Assembly (NCBI GenBank): GCA_021163565.1
Contig: JAGGTT010000111.1
Span: forward strand, 1 to 7,264
Source of the DNA: Candidatus Tharpella sp.
Lineage (GTDB): Bacteria; Desulfobacterota; Anaeroferrophillalia; Anaeroferrophillales; Tharpellaceae
DNA length: 7,264 nucleotides
Direction: 5' to 3'
Below, one piece after another: positions 1 through 6,725 of the stretch. A model generated the notes under the pieces. That model saw nothing but the letters and a program-made list of their open reading frames with translations. It ran no database searches and had not been told where the DNA came from. Every line of letters starts with the position of its first letter. Position 1 is the first letter of the stretch. A program made the position numbers and the translations under genes.

Positions 1-428
1 GCGAAAGGAGCCAGCACATCAAGTGCGGCCTCAATCTTGGCGCGTTCACCAGTTAATTCAACAATCAACGAACGCACCCCCAACTCTAAGACCCGACCTT
101 GATAAACCTCAATCAGACGAAGCAGTTCAAGACGCTTGGGCCCGCTGTTAACAGCAAATTTCAAAAGTACCATCTCACGGGCCATCTGCACAGATTCAGT
201 CAGTTCGACAACCTTGATTACGTTAATCAGTTTATTGAGCTGTTTGGTAATCTGCTCGATAATATTTTCATCTCCGTGAGTAACAATCGTCATACTGGAG
301 ACACTTCTATCTTCGGTTTCGGCTACCGTTAAACTCTCGATATTAAAACCGCGACCACTGAAAAGTGAGGCGATGCGTGAAAGTACGCCGAACTCGTTCT
401 CAACCATAACACTGATAATATGTTTCAT
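1..428 (-). CDS. ilvN: Acetolactate synthase small (regulatory) subunit IlvN, C-terminus cut by window edge
   Basis: This is the regulatory subunit of acetolactate (acetohydroxyacid) synthase. It binds the large subunit IlvB, raises its activity and, in the family, carries the valine feedback site. The first 142 codons are visible. The N-terminal ACT domain is clear at residues 3-75, with NEFGVLSRIASLFSGRGFNI at 11-30 as the typical ligand-binding loop and helix. The conserved second region begins around REMVLLKF (84-91). Family members run to about 160-165 residues, so some 20 C-terminal residues lie outside the window. The ATG at 426-428 is 10 nt past the ilvB stop. It is preceded by a strong AGGGGGG Shine-Dalgarno (434-440) that overlaps the ilvB stop codon, pointing to translational coupling with ilvB. 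Identification is secure from the ACT motif and the ilvB neighbour. Confidence 0.96.
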   Translation of the reverse strand, partial: MKHIISVMVENEFGVLSRIASLFSGRGFNIESLTVAETEDRSVSSMTIVTHGDENIIEQITKQLNKLINVIKVVELTESVQMAREMVLLKFAVNSGPKRLELLRLIEVYQGRVLELGVRSLIVELTGERAKIEAALDVLAPF

Positions 429-438
429 TTCAGCCCCC

Positions 439-2136
439 CTATACCAGTAACATATTAGAGATGGCTTCACCCGCAGGCACCATCGGATAGACATTCTCTT
501 CGGCCGCGACTACGATATCGACAACCACCGGGCCGGGATGCGCGAACGCCTGCTTCAGAACCGGCTCAACCTCATCGGGTTTCTGTGCCCGCAAGCCCAG
601 AGCCCCATAGGCCTCAGCCAACTTGACAAAATCGGGAGCATGATTCATCGTGGTTGAGGAGTAGTGTTTATCAAAAAAGAGCTCCTGCCACTGCCGAACC
701 ATACCGAGATAGCCGTTATTCAAGATAATCACCTTGACCGGCAGATTATACTGAACCACGGTGGCCAGCTCCTGGCTGTTCATCTGGATACTGCCGTCAC
801 CGGCGATATCGATAACCAGACGATCCGGAAACGCCACCTGAGCCCCCATCGCCGCCGGCAAACCATAGCCCATTGTTCCAAGACCGCCGGAAGTCAACCA
901 GCTCCGGGCTTGCGTAAAAGTAAAAAACTGCGCTGCCCACATCTGGTTCTGACCAACTTCGGTACTGACAATCGGATTTTTATCACGAGTCAATTCGCCG
1001 ATTTTCTCCACCACAAACTGCGGTTTAATGATCTCATCCTGCTGATAGGAGAGTTTATGCAGCTCCCGCCAGCGGGCGACTTCTGCCAACCACTCATCAT
1101 GACCACCGGCATAGGCCTTAGTCTCCGCTTCAGAGGTTTTCAAAAGCTCCAGCATTTTGTCAAGCACATCACCAACATCACCGACAATCGGGATATCGAC
1201 ATCAACATTTTTACTGATTGAAGTAGGATCAATATCGATGTGGATAATTTTGGCATCCGCCGCAAACGTATCGACCCGCCCGGTAACCCGATCATCAAAA
1301 CGAGCCCCGAAAGCAACCAGAACATCACTCTCAGTCACTGCCATATTCGCCCGATAGGTACCGTGCATTCCCAGCATTCCCAAAGAGAGCTGATCATCTT
1401 CCGGAAAAGCACCGAGCCCCATAAGAGTGGTTGTAACCGGGATCTGCAAGGCCCGGGCAAGCTCGGTAAGCTGAGCGGCAGCATCCGCCAGAACAACTCC
1501 GCCGCCAACATAGAAAACCGGCTTTCTGGCCTTAAAGATAACCTCCATGGCCCGCTGAATCTGACCCGGATGACCAGCATAATTGGGGTTATAACCTTTA
1601 AGGAAAGCTTTCACTGCCTTTCTTTTCGTACATTTACCCGCGAGAACATCTTTGGGAAGATCAACCAGTACCGGCCCCGGCCGGCCGCTGCCGGCGATAT
1701 GGAAAGCCTCATTAATAATCCGCTCAAGATCTTCAATCCTCTTGACCAGAAAATTGTGCTTGGTACAAGGCCGGGTAATGCCAACGATATCGGCCTCCTG
1801 AAAAGCATCATTACCAATCAACGGCGTCGGCACCTGACCGGTGAAAACCACCAGCGGGATTGAATCCATTGAGGCGGTCGCCAGCCCGGTAACCGTATTC
1901 GTAGCTCCGGGCCCGGAGGTTACCAGGGCGACCCCGGTCTTGCCCGTGGCCCGGGCATAACCATCTGCGGCATGAACCGCCGCCTGTTCATGGCGCACCA
2001 GAAAATGACGGCACGAATAGTCCGGCAGATGATCATAAAAATTAATCACCGCTCCACCCGGGTAACCGAAAATAACCTCAACGCCCTGCTCCTGCAAAAC
2101 TTCAAGGAGTATCTGTGCACCACTTATTTCTTTCAT
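439..2136 (-). CDS. ilvB: Acetolactate synthase large (catalytic) subunit IlvB
   Basis: This is the ThDP- and FAD-dependent enzyme that condenses two pyruvates to 2-acetolactate, or pyruvate with 2-oxobutyrate, as the first common step of valine, leucine and isoleucine synthesis. It is cytoplasmic and partners IlvN. The 565 residues match the family length. An N-terminal ThDP pyrimidine-binding domain has GYPGG (24-28), the proton-relay glutamate in RHEQ (Glu50) and TSGPGATN (73-80). A central FAD-type domain lies at about 190-345. The C-terminal ThDP pyrophosphate domain has GDGS at 446 through NN at 473-474. The chosen ATG (2134-2136) has GAGGGAGAG just upstream. An in-frame TTG five codons earlier lies inside that ribosome binding site and is rejected as a start. 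The gene follows argC after 83 bp and is tightly linked to ilvN. Nothing in the frame suggests damage. Confidence 0.98.
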   Translation of the reverse strand: MKEISGAQILLEVLQEQGVEVIFGYPGGAVINFYDHLPDYSCRHFLVRHEQAAVHAADGYARATGKTGVALVTSGPGATNTVTGLATASMDSIPLVVFTGQVPTPLIGNDAFQEADIVGITRPCTKHNFLVKRIEDLERIINEAFHIAGSGRPGPVLVDLPKDVLAGKCTKRKAVKAFLKGYNPNYAGHPGQIQRAMEVIFKARKPVFYVGGGVVLADAAAQLTELARALQIPVTTTLMGLGAFPEDDQLSLGMLGMHGTYRANMAVTESDVLVAFGARFDDRVTGRVDTFAADAKIIHIDIDPTSISKNVDVDIPIVGDVGDVLDKMLELLKTSEAETKAYAGGHDEWLAEVARWRELHKLSYQQDEIIKPQFVVEKIGELTRDKNPIVSTEVGQNQMWAAQFFTFTQARSWLTSGGLGTMGYGLPAAMGAQVAFPDRLVIDIAGDGSIQMNSQELATVVQYNLPVKVIILNNGYLGMVRQWQELFFDKHYSSTTMNHAPDFVKLAEAYGALGLRAQKPDEVEPVLKQAFAHPGPVVVDIVVAAEENVYPMVPAGEAISNMLLV

Positions 2137-2219
2137 TAAACTCTCCCTCAAATGCTTACTATATAAAACGTTAACTTTGAAACATCCGCGCTCCGAGATA
2201 CAGCCCTCCGGCGTAAAAG
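2137..2219 (-). other. argC-ilvB intergenic gap without a clear terminator or promoter
   Basis: These 83 bp separate the argC stop from the ilvB start. Near argC there is only a weak bulged hairpin (CCGGAG pairing with CTCGG) and no U-tract follows it, so I see no intrinsic terminator. An AT-rich stretch contains TATAGT (2158-2163), a fair -10 match, but no acceptable -35 lies 16-18 bp upstream. No leader peptide rich in Leu/Val/Ile codons and no terminator/antiterminator arrangement is visible. Co-transcription of argC with ilvBN is the simplest reading. Confidence 0.5.
2141..2149 (-). promoter_or_regulatory. Shine-Dalgarno of ilvB that decides its start
   Basis: The minus strand reads GAGGGAGAG followed by TTTA and then ATG. 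This fixes the ilvB start at 2136 rather than at the in-frame TTG at 2149-2151, which overlaps this site. Confidence 0.8.
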
Positions 2220-3266
2220 TTACGGCAGTAAAGAGACTGTCTGCAGACCTGTACTCTCGGGAAAACCGAGCATCAGATTCATATTCTGTACCGCCTGACC
2301 GGCCGCTCCTTTGACCAGGTTATCAATCGCCGAAAAGAGGATCAGGCTCCGCTTGTCTGTGGCCAGAACGTAACCGATATCACAATAATTACTGCCCCGT
2401 ACCGCATTGAGGGTCGGCAGTTCTCCGGCCGGCAGAATTCGGACGAAGGTTTCATCCCCGTAGGCCTGAGTCAGCGCATCTTCAATTTCAGACGCTGCCA
2501 CATCCCGTGAAAGCGGGAGATAGATAGATGACAGAATACCCCGGTTGACCGGGAGAAGGTGAGGTACAAACAGAAGCTGTGGTGGGGTTCCGGAAATCCG
2601 CTCAAGCTGTTCCATCATCTCCGGCTGATGCCGGTGATTGGCCACCTTATAGGGCTTGAAATTCTCATTCACTTCACAATAGAGTGAACCCAAATTAAGT
2701 CCTCGACCCGCACCACTGGTACCCGACTTGGCATCAATCACAATCGTCGCCTGGCACTCAATCAGATTAAGCGGTAAGATCGGGGCCAGCGGCAAAATGA
2801 CACTGGTCGGGTAACAACCGGGGTTACCGACAATCCGAGCCTTAGGGATCTCCGACCGGAAAAGCTCCGGCAAGCCGTAGACCGCCTTTTTCAACAATTC
2901 TGGCTGCGTATGAGGCTGGTACCAGCTCTCATAAAGAGCCCGGTTACTGAAACGGTAATCGGCACTGAGATCAACAACTTTTTTACCGGCCTGATAAAGT
3001 TCGGCCACAACCTCGATCGCAGTTTTATGCGGCAACGCCGTAAAAACGAGATCAGCCGAACCGGCAATTTTTTCAATCTGATTATCAATAAATTCAAGGT
3101 TGACAATCTCCCGCAATGAAGGAAAGAGTTCAGCCACCTGCACCCCTATATGCTGTCGTGAGGTTACTGCAGTCAATTCAACCTGCGGGTGACCGGCCAG
3201 AATACGCATTAATTCAACCCCGGTATAGCCACTCGCACCAATAACTGCTACTCTGATTTTTGCCAC
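2220..3266 (-). CDS. argC: N-acetyl-gamma-glutamyl-phosphate reductase ArgC
   Basis: This enzyme catalyses the NADPH-dependent reduction of N-acetyl-glutamyl-5-phosphate to N-acetylglutamate semialdehyde, the third step of arginine (ornithine) synthesis, in the cytoplasm. The 348 residues match the long form of the family. The Rossmann NADP-binding loop GASGYTG is at 10-16. The catalytic cysteine is Cys151 in GNPGCYPTS (148-155). The conserved HRHQPEM stretch (211-217) includes the likely catalytic histidine, and [10 protein letters not shown] (234-243) is also typical. The start is GTG (3264-3266), supported by AGGAG at 3273-3277 with 6-nt spacing and by the usual [11 protein letters not shown]-terminus. 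The gene begins only about 30 nt past the rpsI terminator and is followed by ilvB after 83 bp. No ArgR-like operator is recognisable upstream. Confidence 0.98.
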   Translation of the reverse strand: MAKIRVAVIGASGYTGVELMRILAGHPQVELTAVTSRQHIGVQVAELFPSLREIVNLEFIDNQIEKIAGSADLVFTALPHKTAIEVVAELYQAGKKVVDLSADYRFSNRALYESWYQPHTQPELLKKAVYGLPELFRSEIPKARIVGNPGCYPTSVILPLAPILPLNLIECQATIVIDAKSGTSGAGRGLNLGSLYCEVNENFKPYKVANHRHQPEMMEQLERISGTPPQLLFVPHLLPVNRGILSSIYLPLSRDVAASEIEDALTQAYGDETFVRILPAGELPTLNAVRGSNYCDIGYVLATDKRSLILFSAIDNLVKGAAGQAVQNMNLMLGFPESTGLQTVSLLP

Positions 3267-3272
3267 TTTCTT

Positions 3273-3277
3273 CTCCT
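3273..3277 (-). promoter_or_regulatory. Shine-Dalgarno supporting the GTG start of argC
   Basis: AGGAG on the minus strand lies 6 nt before the GTG codon at 3264-3266. It supports this non-ATG start, since no nearby in-frame ATG agrees with the family N-terminus. Confidence 0.75.
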
Positions 3278-3295
3278 GACCCGGACTGATACCGG

Positions 3296-3331
3296 AAATA
3301 AAAAAGGGAGACCGTTTTTGCGGCCTCCCTT
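3296..3331 (-). terminator. Intrinsic terminator after rpsI
   Basis: On the minus strand the RNA folds as AAGGGAG paired with CTCCCUU (arms 3325-3331 and 3304-3310). One A/C mismatch follows, then three further G-C pairs and a small U/A-rich loop. The stem runs straight into a U-rich tail (UUUUAUUU, extended by the UU of the stem base). It lies 33 nt past the rpsI stop and about 30 nt before argC, so it should end the rplM-rpsI transcript. The plus strand has no T-run after the stem, so it is directional. Confidence 0.88.
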
Positions 3332-3364
3332 GGGGATGTGAGTTCTTTTTTATCAGAATTCGAT

Positions 3365-3757
3365 TTAACGTTTCGAGAACTGATAACGAGCCCGGGCGCC
3401 GCGCTGGCCGTATTTTTTGCGCTCTTTAATTCGCGCATCGCGGGTTATAAAACCAGCTTTCTTGAGAGCACCGCGGAGCTCAGCATTATACTCCTGCAAA
3501 ACCTTGCTGATGCCATGTCTTACCGCTCCAGCCTGTCCCGAAACACCACCACCGGTGACTTTGATCATAAAATCAAACTTATTCTCGCATTCCGTAACTG
3601 AAAGTGGCTGAAAGATCATCTCACGCGCTGTATCGACAGTAAAGTAGTCCTCAACCGCACAACCATTTACCTTGATTTCGCCACTGCCTTCACTCAGCCA
3701 GACCTTGGCAATCGCTGATTTTCTTTTACCTGTTGCGTAAAATCTTGTCGCACTCAT
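3365..3757 (-). CDS. rpsI: 30S ribosomal protein S9
   Basis: S9 (uS9) is a protein of the small-subunit head whose basic C-terminal tail reaches toward the tRNA in the P site. The product has 130 residues, the same length as the E. coli protein. The family signature [19 protein letters not shown] spans 69-87. The N-terminus [15 protein letters not shown] is typical, and the basic tail [10 protein letters not shown]...QFSKR ends in the conserved SKR. The ATG (3755-3757) has AGGA at 3765-3768 with 7-nt spacing. It follows rplM after 62 bp with no terminator between them, the near-universal rplM-rpsI pair. An intrinsic terminator lies just downstream. Confidence 0.99.
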   Translation of the reverse strand: MSATRFYATGKRKSAIAKVWLSEGSGEIKVNGCAVEDYFTVDTAREMIFQPLSVTECENKFDFMIKVTGGGVSGQAGAVRHGISKVLQEYNAELRGALKKAGFITRDARIKERKKYGQRGARARYQFSKR

Positions 3758-3819
3758 ATCAAAATCCTAAAATATTTTAACGTTTCTTTTGAATATAATC
3801 GCTGCAGAAAACTTAAATC

Positions 3820-4248
3820 CTAAAGTTCCCGGGCAACCGGCTGCTGCGCCTTGTGTGAATGTTCTGCTCCAGCATAAATCTTAAGCTTCTGCAACATTTT
3901 GCGACCCAGCTTGTTCTTCGGCAACATACCCTTCACCGCCGTATTGATGAGCTCGGTGGGATTTTTCTCCAACAGTTCCGCTGCAGTAATCCCTTTAATA
4001 CCACCGGCATAACCGGTATAATGGTAGTAGATTTTATCTTTAAGTTTATTTCCGGTCAAACGCACATTTGCCGCATTGACAACGACAACATAGTCACCAG
4101 TATCAACATGCGGGGTATAGATCGGTTTATTCTTGCCACGCAAAACTGTAGCTATTTCACTAGCCAAACGTCCAAGAACCTGTCCCTGAGCATCAATCAA
4201 ATGCCATTTCTGCTCAAATTCTCCAGGTTTTGCTACAAAAGTCTTCAT
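3820..4248 (-). CDS. rplM: 50S ribosomal protein L13
   Basis: L13 (uL13) is an early-assembly protein of the large ribosomal subunit that binds 23S rRNA. The product has 142 residues, equal to the E. coli protein. The sequence shows [17 protein letters not shown] (14-30), [16 protein letters not shown] (44-59) and the family signature [10 protein letters not shown] (107-116). The ATG at 4246-4248 gives the expected MKTFVAKP start. The frame stays open 13 codons further to a TTG, but that extension lies in the leader hairpin region and has no family counterpart. The nearest Shine-Dalgarno, GGAG at 4261-4264, is 12 nt from the ATG, which is rather far. The gene is preceded by its own promoter and a structured leader and is followed by rpsI. 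L13 is reported to autoregulate the rplM-rpsI operon in E. coli; whether it does so here is unknown. Confidence 0.98.
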   Translation of the reverse strand: MKTFVAKPGEFEQKWHLIDAQGQVLGRLASEIATVLRGKNKPIYTPHVDTGDYVVVVNAANVRLTGNKLKDKIYYHYTGYAGGIKGITAAELLEKNPTELINTAVKGMLPKNKLGRKMLQKLKIYAGAEHSHKAQQPVAREL

Positions 4249-4266
4249 CAGTATCTTATTCTCCAG

Positions 4267-4307
4267 AAAAAACAGCCGGTCGGGCAAATAAATTCACCCG
4301 CAACCGG
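4267..4307 (-). promoter_or_regulatory. Hairpin plus U-tract in the rplM leader, candidate attenuator
   Basis: The minus-strand RNA can form CCGG (4304-4307) with CCGG (4276-4279) and CGGG (4297-4300) with CCCG (4281-4284), separated by a small UUG/A internal loop. The loop is about 12 nt. Three bases after the stem come six U's (4267-4272). This has the form of an intrinsic terminator lying between the rplM promoter and the rplM start. It could be an attenuator of rplM-rpsI, a partial terminator for bioBF readthrough, or an L13-binding leader structure. An upstream GCCGGGC (4328-4334) could pair with the 5' arm and act as an antiterminator. Seen in sequence; function inferred. Confidence 0.55.
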
Positions 4308-4370
4308 TCAACTACTATAAACTTAAAGCCCGGCATCTTGAGCCACAGGGCAACAATTTTGAGGAGGGAC

Positions 4371-4399
4371 TTTCTAATACAGCAGGCTGACATTGTCAA
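4371..4399 (-). promoter_or_regulatory. Sigma-70-type promoter for rplM-rpsI
   Basis: The minus strand has a perfect -35 TTGACA (4394-4399), a 17-bp spacer and a -10 of TAGAAA (4371-4376, 4 of 6 consensus bases). Transcription would begin near 4364 and give a leader of about 115 nt. The GC-rich discriminator GTCCCTCC after the -10 is of the kind seen in growth-rate and ppGpp-controlled promoters of ribosomal genes. The -35 lies only 14 bp past the bioF stop codon. Confidence 0.68.
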
Positions 4400-4413
4400 G
4401 TTCTTTTTAACAG

Positions 4414-5634
4414 TTATTGAGCTGCAACCCCTTTCGCGAGAATAAAATCACTCCGCCGTTCCGCAAACAGCGCTAAAACACGGTCAAGATCGGTCTGGGT
4501 CAGATCAGCTGTCACCGTAACCCGGAGCAGAGATTGTCCGGCGGCAACCGTCGGCGGCCGGATACCCTGAATAAATACTCCCTGTTCCAGAAACCAGGCA
4601 CTCAACTCCATAGTTCGCCGCGGATCGCCAACGACCACCGGGATAATCGGCGTTGGATCATCCCGCACGGCCAGTCCAAGACGTTCAAGACCGTGCCGAA
4701 AATAGTCCGTCAGATATCTTAAACGCTGAGCATGTTCCGGCTCTTCTTCAAGCAGCTCAATAGCCGCCAATGATGCCCCGAGAGCCGCGGGCGGTAACGC
4801 GGTTGAATAGATAAAACTGCGAGCCCGGTTGATAAGATAATCGATAAACTGCGGGGCTCCGGCGACATAAGCTCCGCAACTGCCCAGAGCTTTGCCCAGG
4901 GTTCCCATCTGGATATCAATATCGTTATAATCGAGACCGAAATACTCGGCGGAACCCCGACCGCAACGACCCAGAATTCCGGTAGCATGTGCATCATCCA
5001 CCATCAGGGCCGCATCGTAATTTCCAGCTAATTTGGTAATCTGCGGCAACGGAGCAATATCCCCGTCCATACTGAAAACACTGTCGGTCACAATCAGACG
5101 GCGCCGGAAATCAGCGGCACTTTCCTGCAGGAGCCACTCCAGATGTTCAACATCACCATGCCGATAGATCTTCAACTGGGCTCGGCTCAAACGGCAACCG
5201 TCAACAATGCTGGCATGGTTTAAGGCATCACTGTAGATGACATCACCGTTCCCGACCAGAGTCGTCAAAAGAGCCAGATTGGCGACATAACCACTGTTAA
5301 AAAGCAGCGCTTTCGGAGTTTTCTTAAACGCGGCAATCTTCTCTTCCAGCTCGATGTGCAGCCCCATGGTTCCGGAAATCAGACGTGAAGCCCCGGCGGA
5401 ACAGCCGTAAGTCTCAGCTGCAGCACAGGCTCTTTCCCGTAATCGGGGATGATTGGCAAACCCGAGATAATTATTTGAACAGAGCAGTAGAATCGGACGG
5501 CCGTTCAAACTCGTATGTGCCTGCTGCGGGCCGTCGATCGTACGCAGAAAACGCAGTTGTCCATCATCTTCAAGCAGATTGAGCTCGGCTTCAAGTTCAA
5601 TCGGCAATGATTTTTCAGATATCCATTTAATCAT
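4414..5634 (-). CDS. bioF: 8-amino-7-oxononanoate synthase BioF
   Basis: This PLP enzyme condenses a pimeloyl thioester with L-alanine and releases CO2, giving 8-amino-7-oxononanoate (KAPA), the first ring-assembly step of biotin synthesis. It is a fold-type I alpha-oxoamine synthase of 406 residues, slightly longer than the E. coli protein (384). CSNNYLG (52-58) and SGTMGLH (88-94) are family motifs. His140 (in NHAS) would stack on PLP. Asp213 and His216 lie in VDDAHATG, and Lys248 in GTLGKALGSCG would form the internal aldimine. The related threonine-pathway enzyme Kbl is the main alternative, but the bioB neighbour decides for BioF. The ATG (5632-5634) overlaps the end of bioB by 8 nt, with GAAGG 8 nt upstream. 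The frame is open upstream of this ATG, but that stretch is bioB coding sequence in another frame. No terminator directly follows the gene. Confidence 0.96.
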   Translation of the reverse strand: MIKWISEKSLPIELEAELNLLEDDGQLRFLRTIDGPQQAHTSLNGRPILLLCSNNYLGFANHPRLRERACAAAETYGCSAGASRLISGTMGLHIELEEKIAAFKKTPKALLFNSGYVANLALLTTLVGNGDVIYSDALNHASIVDGCRLSRAQLKIYRHGDVEHLEWLLQESAADFRRRLIVTDSVFSMDGDIAPLPQITKLAGNYDAALMVDDAHATGILGRCGRGSAEYFGLDYNDIDIQMGTLGKALGSCGAYVAGAPQFIDYLINRARSFIYSTALPPAALGASLAAIELLEEEPEHAQRLRYLTDYFRHGLERLGLAVRDDPTPIIPVVVGDPRRTMELSAWFLEQGVFIQGIRPPTVAAGQSLLRVTVTADLTQTDLDRVLALFAERRSDFILAKGVAAQ

Positions 5635-6673
5635 CAACCAAACCTTCACCTTCAAATGATTGCCAGTCATCCAGCAGACGCTCATCATCGCGCCACCGCC
5701 GGCCGCTGGTAGTCAGATAATCACCGACCATAATTCCATTCGCCCCGGCGGCGAAAACAAGAGATTGATAATCTGCAAAGGTTCGCTGGCGGCCGCCGCA
5801 GATCCGGATATCAACCGTTGGGCAGACAAATCGAAACATCATAATTGTCAAAAGAGCCCGCCAGGGAGATAAGCCGACCTCATTCTCTAACGGTGTCCCT
5901 TTTACCGGCACCAGAAAATTTAACGGAATTGAATCCACCTCAAGCTCCCTCAGGGTCATGGCCAGTTCTACCCGTTGAGACCAGCTCTCACCCAAGCCCA
6001 TAATTCCACCGCTGCAGACATAAAGCCCGGCATTTTTAGCCGTTTTCACTGTCGCAACGGCCCGTTCATAGTCATGCGTAGTACATATCTCCGGAAAAAA
6101 TGAACGCGAGGTCTCAAGGTTATGGTGATAGTGCTGCAAACCGGCATCGCGATAGCGGGAGGCCATATCCTTATCGAGAAATCCCAAAGAGGCACAGGGT
6201 GCGATATCGAGGGCAGCGATCTCCTTTAACATCGCTACAATCCGATCCTGCTCCTCAATCTGCTCGACCGCGGTTCCGCTGGTCACGATGGAAAAATTTT
6301 CAACCTTGCAGCCCGCCGCGGCCTGCACCCGCAGCTGCAGTTCATCAACCTCCAGCAAAGGAAAGGTTTTAACCCCGGTATCGTAGGAGATCGACTGCGC
6401 GCAATAGGCACAATCCTCCGGGCAGCGACCCGACTTGGCATTGACTATCGCACAAAGCGCGATTTTTGTACCACAATAATATCGACGAATCTGGTTGCTT
6501 AAAGGAAATAGGGGAAAAATTTCAGGGCCGGCCAGACTTCCAAGCTTAAATGCAAGCTCCTCATCGACACCCTCTCCGGTTGCCAATATTCCCGGTAATT
6601 GAACCCGTAAAGCCTTGACAATCTCAGCCGATGGGTTCGTTGAACTATCGGGCTCTTTATTCAAACAATTCAT
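5627..6673 (-). CDS. bioB: Biotin synthase BioB (radical SAM), with non-canonical auxiliary-cluster residues
   Basis: This enzyme converts dethiobiotin to biotin, the last step of the pathway, using a radical-SAM [4Fe-4S] cluster and a sacrificial auxiliary Fe-S cluster as sulfur source. The product has 348 residues. The radical-SAM motif CPEDCAYC gives Cys84, Cys88 and Cys91. In E. coli the auxiliary [2Fe-2S] ligands are Cys97, Cys128, Cys188 and Arg260. Aligned by eye, these become Ser128 (in NFSIVTSG), Cys160 (APCASLG), Cys220 (VCSGGI) and Arg290 (IRICGGR). The first ligand is thus lost, and a cysteine, Cys292, appears where E. coli has Ser262. YHHNLETS (182-189) replaces YNHNLDTS. About 30 residues more precede the SAM motif than in E. 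coli. The ATG (6671-6673) has AAAGGA 13 nt away, a long spacing, but no better start is visible. The gene is coupled to bioF downstream and divergent from rlmE. Confidence 0.95.
   Translation of the reverse strand: MNCLNKEPDSSTNPSAEIVKALRVQLPGILATGEGVDEELAFKLGSLAGPEIFPLFPLSNQIRRYYCGTKIALCAIVNAKSGRCPEDCAYCAQSISYDTGVKTFPLLEVDELQLRVQAAAGCKVENFSIVTSGTAVEQIEEQDRIVAMLKEIAALDIAPCASLGFLDKDMASRYRDAGLQHYHHNLETSRSFFPEICTTHDYERAVATVKTAKNAGLYVCSGGIMGLGESWSQRVELAMTLRELEVDSIPLNFLVPVKGTPLENEVGLSPWRALLTIMMFRFVCPTVDIRICGGRQRTFADYQSLVFAAGANGIMVGDYLTTSGRRWRDDERLLDDWQSFEGEGLVDD
5643..5647 (-). promoter_or_regulatory. Shine-Dalgarno of bioF inside bioB
   Basis: GAAGG on the minus strand lies 8 nt before the bioF ATG at 5632-5634, within the last codons of bioB. 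It supports the MIKWISEK start. The bioF ATG and the bioB TAA share the 8-nt string ATGATTAA. Confidence 0.65.
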
Positions 6674-6725
6674 AGGTAAAGAAAATTCCTTTCATTTTCT
6701 GACTTCACATGCTAACCTTTGACCC
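6674..6725. other. Divergent bioB/rlmE intergenic region
   Basis: These 52 bp must hold, or overlap, the start signals of both bioB (minus) and rlmE (plus). I see no convincing -35/-10 pair on either strand within it. I also see no BirA-type operator (inverted TTGTAAACC-like arms about 15 bp apart) here or in the first codons of rlmE. The bioB Shine-Dalgarno candidate AAAGGA lies at 6687-6692. Confidence 0.4.

Noticed and set aside
664..1863. Long plus-strand ORFs (664-1221 and 1240-1863) opposite ilvB
   Set aside because: They are antisense to the strongly conserved ilvB frame. Their products have no domain features and no ribosome binding sites, so they are mirror frames of a GC-balanced gene.
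2137..2219. Promoter or branched-chain attenuator before ilvB
   Set aside because: TATAGT at 2158-2163 lacks a -35 at usable spacing. There is no leader peptide with Leu/Val/Ile runs and no hairpin with a U-tract.
4249..4287. 13-codon N-terminal extension of L13 starting at a TTG
   Set aside because: Family length (142 residues) and the conserved MKTFVAKP start agree with the ATG at 4248. The extension would be read from the leader hairpin and U-tract.
3859..4320. Plus-strand ORF of 153 codons opposite rplM and its leader
   Set aside because: It is antisense to a certain ribosomal protein gene, has no recognisable domain, and crosses the leader hairpin. It is a shadow frame.
6657..6695. A 12-residue minus-strand ORF (MKGIFFTYELFE) overlapping the start of bioB, a possible leader peptide
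   Set aside because: It has no convincing ribosome binding site, no diagnostic codon runs and no attenuator-like structure. An open stretch this short is expected by chance.
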